From: Candidatus Phosphitivorax anaerolimi
GTDB taxonomy: Bacteria; Desulfobacterota; Desulfomonilia; UBA1062
DNA length: 64,000 nucleotides
Reading direction: 5' to 3'
Assembly (NCBI GenBank): GCA_001896555.1
Contig: MPOS01000042.1
Span: 1 to 64,000 of the forward strand
The notes below the pieces were generated by a model. The model saw only the letters and a program-made list of their open reading frames with translations. It searched no databases and was not told where the DNA came from. Both the position numbers and the translations under genes were made by a program. Shown piece after piece: positions 60,053 through 64,000 of the stretch. Positions within the stretch are counted from its first letter, which is position 1; every line of letters begins with the position of its first letter.

Positions 60053-61231
60053 TTAGTCTCTCTTCACCACCAGGGCCACGGCCTCGCCGCCTCCCAGGCA
60101 CAGAGACGCACAGCCGGTCTTCTTGTCGCGCCTGATCATTTCATAGATCAGGGTAGTGAGCACCCGTGCGCCGCTGGCACCGATGGGGTGGCCCAAGGCA
60201 ATGCTTCCGCCGTTGACGTTCACCTTTTCCGGATCGATCTTGAGCTCCTTCAAGACCGCGACCGTGGAGCCGGCAAAGGCCTCGTTGATCTCGAAGAGGT
60301 CTACATCCTCGATGCCGATTCCTTCCTTCTTCAAACACTTGGGTATGGCAAGGATGGGGGCCACCAGGACGTATTTCATGTCCAGCCCTGCGCTCGCCTG
60401 GGCGCCCACGGTTGCCATGACCGTGCAGCCCAGCTCCTCGGCCTTGTCACGGGCCATGACCACCACTGCTGAGGCCCCGTCGGAGATGACCGAGGCATTA
60501 CCCACCGTGGTGAGCCCGCCCTCTTTGAAAGCGGCGGGCATCCTCGCCAGCGTCTCATAGTCTGTCTCTCTGGGGCACTCGTCGGTGTCGAAGATCATGG
60601 GCTCTCCTTTTTTCCGGGGAACACTCACCGGCACGATCTCATCGACGAAGGTGCCCTCCCGGATGGCGCGCAGGGCCCGGGAATAACTCAACGCTGCGTA
60701 GCGGTCCTGGTCTTCCCTGCCCACACGATACTTTTCCGAACACAACTCGTTGGAGATACCCATGTGGAAATCGTTCACGATATCCCACAGTCCGTCGTGG
60801 ACCATATGGTCCTGGATGACGCCCGGTCCCATGCGGTAGCCGAATCGGCCCTTTTCTAAATAGTAGGGGGCTGCGCTCATGTTCTCCATGCCCCCGGCCA
60901 CGATCACGTCCGCATCGCCAACGGCGATTGCCTGGGCCGCGAGCATTACCGCCTTGAGCGACGAGCCGCAGACCTTGTTGACCGTGATGCACTCGACCTC
61001 CCAGGGCATACCCGCCTTGATGGCGGCCTGCTTTGCAGGGTTCTGGCCATAGCCGCAGGGAAGCACCATCCCCATGATGACCTCGTTTACATCCTCCTTG
61101 CGGATGCGTGACCGGAGCACCGCCTCTTCGATGACCGTTGCACCCAGCGTAGTGGCCCCGACACCTGCAAGACTTCCGCTGAAACCCCCCAGAGGCGTTC
61201 TCACCGCCGAGGTTATGACGACCTGTCTCAT
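60053..61231 (-). CDS. Acetyl-CoA C-acetyltransferase (thiolase)
   Basis: This 392-residue thiolase condenses or cleaves acetoacetyl-CoA. The acyl-accepting Cys is in TVNKVCGSSLKAVMLAAQAI near residue 88. The His is in ALGHPIGASGARVLTTL near 348, and the second catalytic Cys lies in CLGGGEAVAL near 378; FEINEAFAG is also intact. Length is standard. The gene starts with GGAGG upstream and is followed by the hydroxyacyl-CoA dehydrogenase. Biosynthetic versus degradative direction cannot be told from sequence, but the surrounding SDR and fumarase genes suggest central carbon-thioester metabolism of an anaerobe. Confidence 0.95.
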   Translation of the reverse strand: MRQVVITSAVRTPLGGFSGSLAGVGATTLGATVIEEAVLRSRIRKEDVNEVIMGMVLPCGYGQNPAKQAAIKAGMPWEVECITVNKVCGSSLKAVMLAAQAIAVGDADVIVAGGMENMSAAPYYLEKGRFGYRMGPGVIQDHMVHDGLWDIVNDFHMGISNELCSEKYRVGREDQDRYAALSYSRALRAIREGTFVDEIVPVSVPRKKGEPMIFDTDECPRETDYETLARMPAAFKEGGLTTVGNASVISDGASAVVVMARDKAEELGCTVMATVGAQASAGLDMKYVLVAPILAIPKCLKKEGIGIEDVDLFEINEAFAGSTVAVLKELKIDPEKVNVNGGSIALGHPIGASGARVLTTLIYEMIRRDKKTGCASLCLGGGEAVALVVKRD

Positions 61232-61546
61232 TTCATCCTCCGCTTCATGGACTTTTTAAGATTCCGGATCTCTCATGCTGCTGAGCTCATTGAATCGAAA
61301 CATTCCAGTGTTAAAGAACTCTTAGGTAAATCATGCCGAGAAAAAAATCAAGAATCCATCGCTGATAATACTGAAGTAGGCGGTGCTCTCGGTTCTCTCC
61401 CTCTGCAGTGAATGGGATGGAGTGCCCATGGTGAGTGCTGAAAAATGACGCAGACCTTCAACCAGGAAACAACGCGGGTGAAAAACCCTTGTCTTTTCCC
61501 CGGCCGGGCTGCATGATAACATGTTGAAGAAAGAGAGGAGGGTTCT
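61232..61546. other. Divergent promoter region without gene
   Basis: This 315-base interval lies between the leftward thiolase gene and a rightward small gene. TTGTCT (61489-61494) and CATGAT (61512-61517), 17 bases apart, form a weak promoter candidate for the small gene. No coding frame is supported. Confidence 0.45.
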
Positions 61547-61840
61547 ATGGCCTCACAGATTGACGATATTACGATACAGTATGAAGAGGACGACCGGGTG
61601 ATCGTCGAGGAGCTGGACAAGGAGATCCTCTCGAAAGGGGCATGGACCACGATCATGTTCCGCTACCGGCAGTGGGACCCCAAGATCGAAGATTTCGGGC
61701 CGGAGCGCTACTCGATCAGGAGGTATCGCAAGATCAACAACGAATACCGGCAGCAGTCCAAGTTCACCATATCCAGCGTTCAGCAGGCGAACAAGATCAT
61801 CGAGACCTTGCAGCGATGGACTGGAGATGCAGGGGAGTAA
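61547..61840 (+). CDS. Conserved-looking hypothetical protein, 97 residues
   Basis: I do not recognise a named domain. The protein is soluble and charged, with an N-terminal acidic part (QYEEDDRVIVEELDKEILS), a central aromatic stretch GAWTTIMFRYRQWDPKIEDF, then RYSIRRYRKINNEYRQQSKF and an Asn/Gln-rich helix TISSVQQANKIIETLQRW. From memory, similar small proteins with the GAWTTIMFRYR core are common in deltaproteobacteria without known function. GAGAGGAGGG precedes the ATG, a strong translation signal. It is a single-gene unit closed by a terminator hairpin. Real gene status is well supported; function is open. Confidence 0.8.
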   Translation: MASQIDDITIQYEEDDRVIVEELDKEILSKGAWTTIMFRYRQWDPKIEDFGPERYSIRRYRKINNEYRQQSKFTISSVQQANKIIETLQRWTGDAGE

Positions 61841-61866
61841 GACAGCCGAACCTGCCCGGTGAAGAT

Positions 61867-61909
61867 AATCCCGGAACAGACTTGAAGAAAATCCGTACCG
61901 GGATTTTTT
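61867..61909 (+). terminator. Rho-independent terminator after the small gene
   Basis: AATCCCGG (61867-61874) pairs with CCGGGATT (61898-61905), followed by TTTT. The loop is long (23 bases), but the GC stem and T-run 27 bases after the stop of the 97-residue gene fit a terminator. Confidence 0.65.
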
Positions 61910-61933
61910 GCATGCAGGCAGGGCAGTAGGCCG

Positions 61934-62719
61934 CTACATGGCGCCCAGGCCTCCATCCACCGGGATTATTGCCCCGGTGACGAAGTCGGAAGCGGGAGAT
62001 GCGAGGTATACCGCCAGGCCCTTGATATGGTCTGCCTCACCGTACATCCTTAAGGGGATCTGGCCGAGCATGATATCCAGGATCCCTTTCATCTCGGGTT
62101 TGAAGATGTATTCCATCATATCGGTGCGGAAGAACCCCGGAGCGATGCAGTTGACGCGGATCTGATACCGGGCGAGCTTTACCGCGAGGTTCTTGGTGAG
62201 GACCTCAACCGCGGCCTTGGACGGATTGTAGGCCACTGCCGGGTGCCCTTCCTCGATGGAGCCCCGGGACCCGAAGATGGAGGAGATATTGATCATCTTC
62301 CCGCCGCCCTGGTCTTTCATGATGTTTGCCACCTTCTGAGAGAGCACCCACACCCCCCGTACGTTGACGGCAAAGATCTTGTCCCACTTATCCAGGGGGT
62401 ACTCCAAGGTGGGAGCGCCCCAGGTGATGCCGGCATTGTTCACGAGGATGTCGATCCTGCCGAATTCTTTCATGGCCGCATCCACGAGCCCCTGGATATC
62501 ATCGTCAGAGGCCATGTCGCACTTGACTGCCAGTGTCTTTACGCCCAGCGCCTTCAGTTCTTCACACGCCTGCTCGCACTTCTGCACCTTGCGCGATGCA
62601 ATGACCAGGTCGGCACCCGCCTCGGCCAGCCCCTCGGCGATGAATTTTCCGATGCCCCTTCCTCCTCCGGTAACAATAGCCACCTTGCCCTTGAGTTGAA
62701 ACAGTTCAGTGATGTTCAT
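61934..62719 (-). CDS. Short-chain dehydrogenase/reductase
   Basis: This 261-residue classical SDR uses NAD(P)H. The cofactor motif is VTGGGRGIGKFIAEGLAEAG near residue 17, NNAG lies in ILVNNAGITWG near 93, the catalytic Ser is in INISSIFGSRG near 147, and the Tyr-Lys pair in VAYNPSKAAVEVL near 167. The end VTGAIIPVDGGLGAM is typical. The absence of an Asp after the second strand and presence of ASRKVQKC suggests NADPH preference, which is only inference. The substrate could be a 3-oxoacyl thioester, a sugar acid such as gluconate, or another alcohol. It lies between the fumarase genes and the small orphan gene, on the strand of the CoA genes. Confidence 0.9.
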   Translation of the reverse strand: MNITELFQLKGKVAIVTGGGRGIGKFIAEGLAEAGADLVIASRKVQKCEQACEELKALGVKTLAVKCDMASDDDIQGLVDAAMKEFGRIDILVNNAGITWGAPTLEYPLDKWDKIFAVNVRGVWVLSQKVANIMKDQGGGKMINISSIFGSRGSIEEGHPAVAYNPSKAAVEVLTKNLAVKLARYQIRVNCIAPGFFRTDMMEYIFKPEMKGILDIMLGQIPLRMYGEADHIKGLAVYLASPASDFVTGAIIPVDGGLGAM

Positions 62720-62768
62720 ACGATCTTCCTCCTCCTTTATTATGTGTGGTTCCCCTTTTAGATCGCGG

Positions 62769-63356
62769 TCATGAAGAAAAGGGGGTATTTAGTAAACGCT
62801 TCAGTATCTCATGCGAAGCATGCTCAATATCACTGTGCAGAGAACGGCCATGCGCGTCCATGGTGACCAGAGCGGGAAGGTCCTCGACCCTGAACACCCA
62901 CATGGCCTCGGGCATGCCGAACTCCAGGAGATGCACCTCTTCCACGGCCACGATCCGCCGGGCGATGAACGCGGCGGCACCGCCGGCGAGATGGAGGTAG
63001 ACGCACCCTTCGGACTGAAGGGCGGCGCGAGTGGCCTCTCCCATGCCCCCCTTGCCCATGATCGCGCCCGGACGGTGGGTGCGGATGACGCGGGCCTCGT
63101 AGGGCTCCTCTCTCATCGAGGTGGTGGGTCCGGCGGCGGTCACGCGCCAGGTATCACCCTGGCGGATAGTTACCGGGCCGCAGTGGTAGATGACCAGCCC
63201 GCCGAGATCGACAGGCGAATTTCCGCCGGATGCGAGGTATTGGTGCACCTGGTCTCTGGCAGTGACGATCCTCCCGGACAGGCGCACCTGATCACCTGCG
63301 TTCAATGACCGGGCTGTCTCGGTCGAAAGGGGCGAAGTGAGCGGGATCAGAGCCAT
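62769..63356 (-). CDS. Class I fumarate hydratase, beta (C-terminal) subunit
   Basis: This 195-residue protein is the small subunit of a two-subunit Fe-S fumarase/tartrate dehydratase. Signatures are LSGRIVTARDQVHQYL near residue 27, IYHCGPVTI near 57, TAAGPTTSMREEPYEARVI near 73, and the GKGGMGEATRAALQ loop near 100. GGAAAFIARRI and FGMPEAMWVFRVEDLPALV match the end of the family. The start overlaps the alpha-subunit stop by ten bases, so they are translationally coupled. Fumarate/malate interconversion is most likely, although tartrate or mesaconate cannot be excluded. The SDR gene follows 49 bases downstream. Confidence 0.92.
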   Translation of the reverse strand: MALIPLTSPLSTETARSLNAGDQVRLSGRIVTARDQVHQYLASGGNSPVDLGGLVIYHCGPVTIRQGDTWRVTAAGPTTSMREEPYEARVIRTHRPGAIMGKGGMGEATRAALQSEGCVYLHLAGGAAAFIARRIVAVEEVHLLEFGMPEAMWVFRVEDLPALVTMDAHGRSLHSDIEHASHEILKRLLNTPFSS

Positions 63357-64000
63357 CGGCTGATCCTCCCCTCGTCGTCGAGCTCGATGCGGGCGCGCCT
63401 CGTGGCCCAGCAGGAATAGCTCACCGTCACGAAATAACAGGCCGGATGCCGGCCCGCCGCAGCAAACCGGGCGCCCAGGAGCGTGGTGCGTCCGCCGAGT
63501 CCCATGGGGCCGATACCGAGCGAGTTCGCCTGCTCAACAATGGTCTCCTCGAGCTTGGCAAGGACCGGCGAAGGGTTTGGCTCATCGAGCCTGCGGAACA
63601 GGGTCTCCTTTGCGATGAGGTGGCCCGATGCCCTATCCCCGCCGATGCAGACGCCCAGAATTCCCGGAGAGCAGCCCTTGCCCTGCGCCTGGAAGACGGC
63701 ATCGAGCACACACTTGCGCACCCCGTCCAGGTTCCTGTCCGCACCCAGGCCGGCGTGGGGCAGGGCGTACTGGGCGCTCATGTTCTCCGAACCGCCTCCC
63801 TTGAACATCACGCCGATGGAGGTCGCCTCGTGTGCAGGGAGGAAATGGACCTGCGGCACGTGCTCCCCGATATTGTCGCCTGTGTTCCTGCCCGTGAGAG
63901 GGTCCACGCAGTTCTGCCTGAGGATGCCCTTCTCCGTGAGCCGCCGTAGGGCCTCCCTCACGGCGGATTCCACGGCGAACATCACAGGCCCGGGAACGGT
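63347..64000 (-). CDS. Class I fumarate hydratase, alpha subunit (N-terminus outside window)
   Basis: This is the 218-codon 3' part of the large subunit of the Fe-S fumarase; the frame is open to the window edge. The missing N-terminal part should be about 60-80 residues and include the first cluster Cys (usually in a CQDTG motif). Visible are NCVDPLTGRNTGDNIGEHVP, the GGGSENMSAQYALP loop, and GCSPGILGVCIGGDRASGH with cluster Cys residues. LGIGPMGLGGRTTLLGARFA precedes the end. The 4Fe-4S cluster binds three Cys and polarises the substrate. The GTG at 63985 inside the frame should not be taken as a true start. Confidence 0.92.
   Translation of the reverse strand, partial: TVPGPVMFAVESAVREALRRLTEKGILRQNCVDPLTGRNTGDNIGEHVPQVHFLPAHEATSIGVMFKGGGSENMSAQYALPHAGLGADRNLDGVRKCVLDAVFQAQGKGCSPGILGVCIGGDRASGHLIAKETLFRRLDEPNPSPVLAKLEETIVEQANSLGIGPMGLGGRTTLLGARFAAAGRHPACYFVTVSYSCWATRRARIELDDEGRISRWL

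Overview
The window looks like a chromosomal segment of a GC-rich Gram-negative anaerobe, most plausibly a deltaproteobacterium in the broad sense (Desulfobacterota). The grounds are an outer-membrane two-partner secretion system, PilZ/PAS-kinase/chemoreceptor signalling genes, a two-subunit class I fumarase beside CoA-thioester metabolism genes, an archaeal-type asparagine synthetase, and two genes that read through an in-frame TGA. No rRNA, tRNA or CRISPR array was seen. The genus cannot be named from sequence alone.

Layout. 1-0.7 kb: groEL (partial) and groES on the minus strand behind a perfect CIRCE operator. 0.84-13.5 kb: a plus-strand arsenic and thiol-redox island. It holds arsR with an operator over its promoter, a COG0701 permease, a small CxxC disulfide protein, arsM, a secreted thioredoxin, a CcdA-like protein, a rhodanese, a cation-efflux protein fused to a MauE-type domain, a DUF1573 protein and a glutaredoxin-like protein that both appear to be selenoproteins, a second arsR with its own operator, an ACR3 arsenite pump, a tandem universal stress protein, a second permease with a Cys-rich loop, and an FAD-dependent disulfide reductase. 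13.8-19.5 kb: polysaccharide deacetylase, two PilZ proteins, a PAS histidine kinase, a TauE permease and a CbpM-like regulator. 19.6-37.3 kb (minus): a short MgtE-like protein, then a two-partner secretion locus of TpsB, a 4659-residue TpsA and an OmpA-like protein. 37.5-43.7 kb: DnaJ, MarC, a small membrane protein, PurF and an AsnRS-like asparagine synthetase, with short direct repeats between genes. 44-48.3 kb: a MacAB-like ABC export operon. 48.4-53.4 kb (minus): a large hybrid kinase with a response regulator. 53.8-59 kb: a PKD/RCC1 surface protein and a chemoreceptor. 59.1-64 kb: minus-strand 3-hydroxyacyl-CoA dehydrogenase, thiolase, SDR and fumarase genes.

The most interesting part is 5.0-8.2 kb. 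A rhodanese, a CDF-MauE fusion, a DUF1573 protein with TGA in place of the first Cys of its CGCT motif, and a small glutaredoxin with TGA at the catalytic Cys lie in a row. Each TGA is followed at the right distance by a hairpin. I read this as a selenium-dependent thiol-redox module attached to arsenic detoxification: ArsM methylates arsenite, ACR3 and the COG0701 permeases export arsenicals, and the thioredoxin/CcdA/rhodanese/Sec proteins supply or relay reducing power. The pathway order is inference; the gene content and TGA codons are directly visible.
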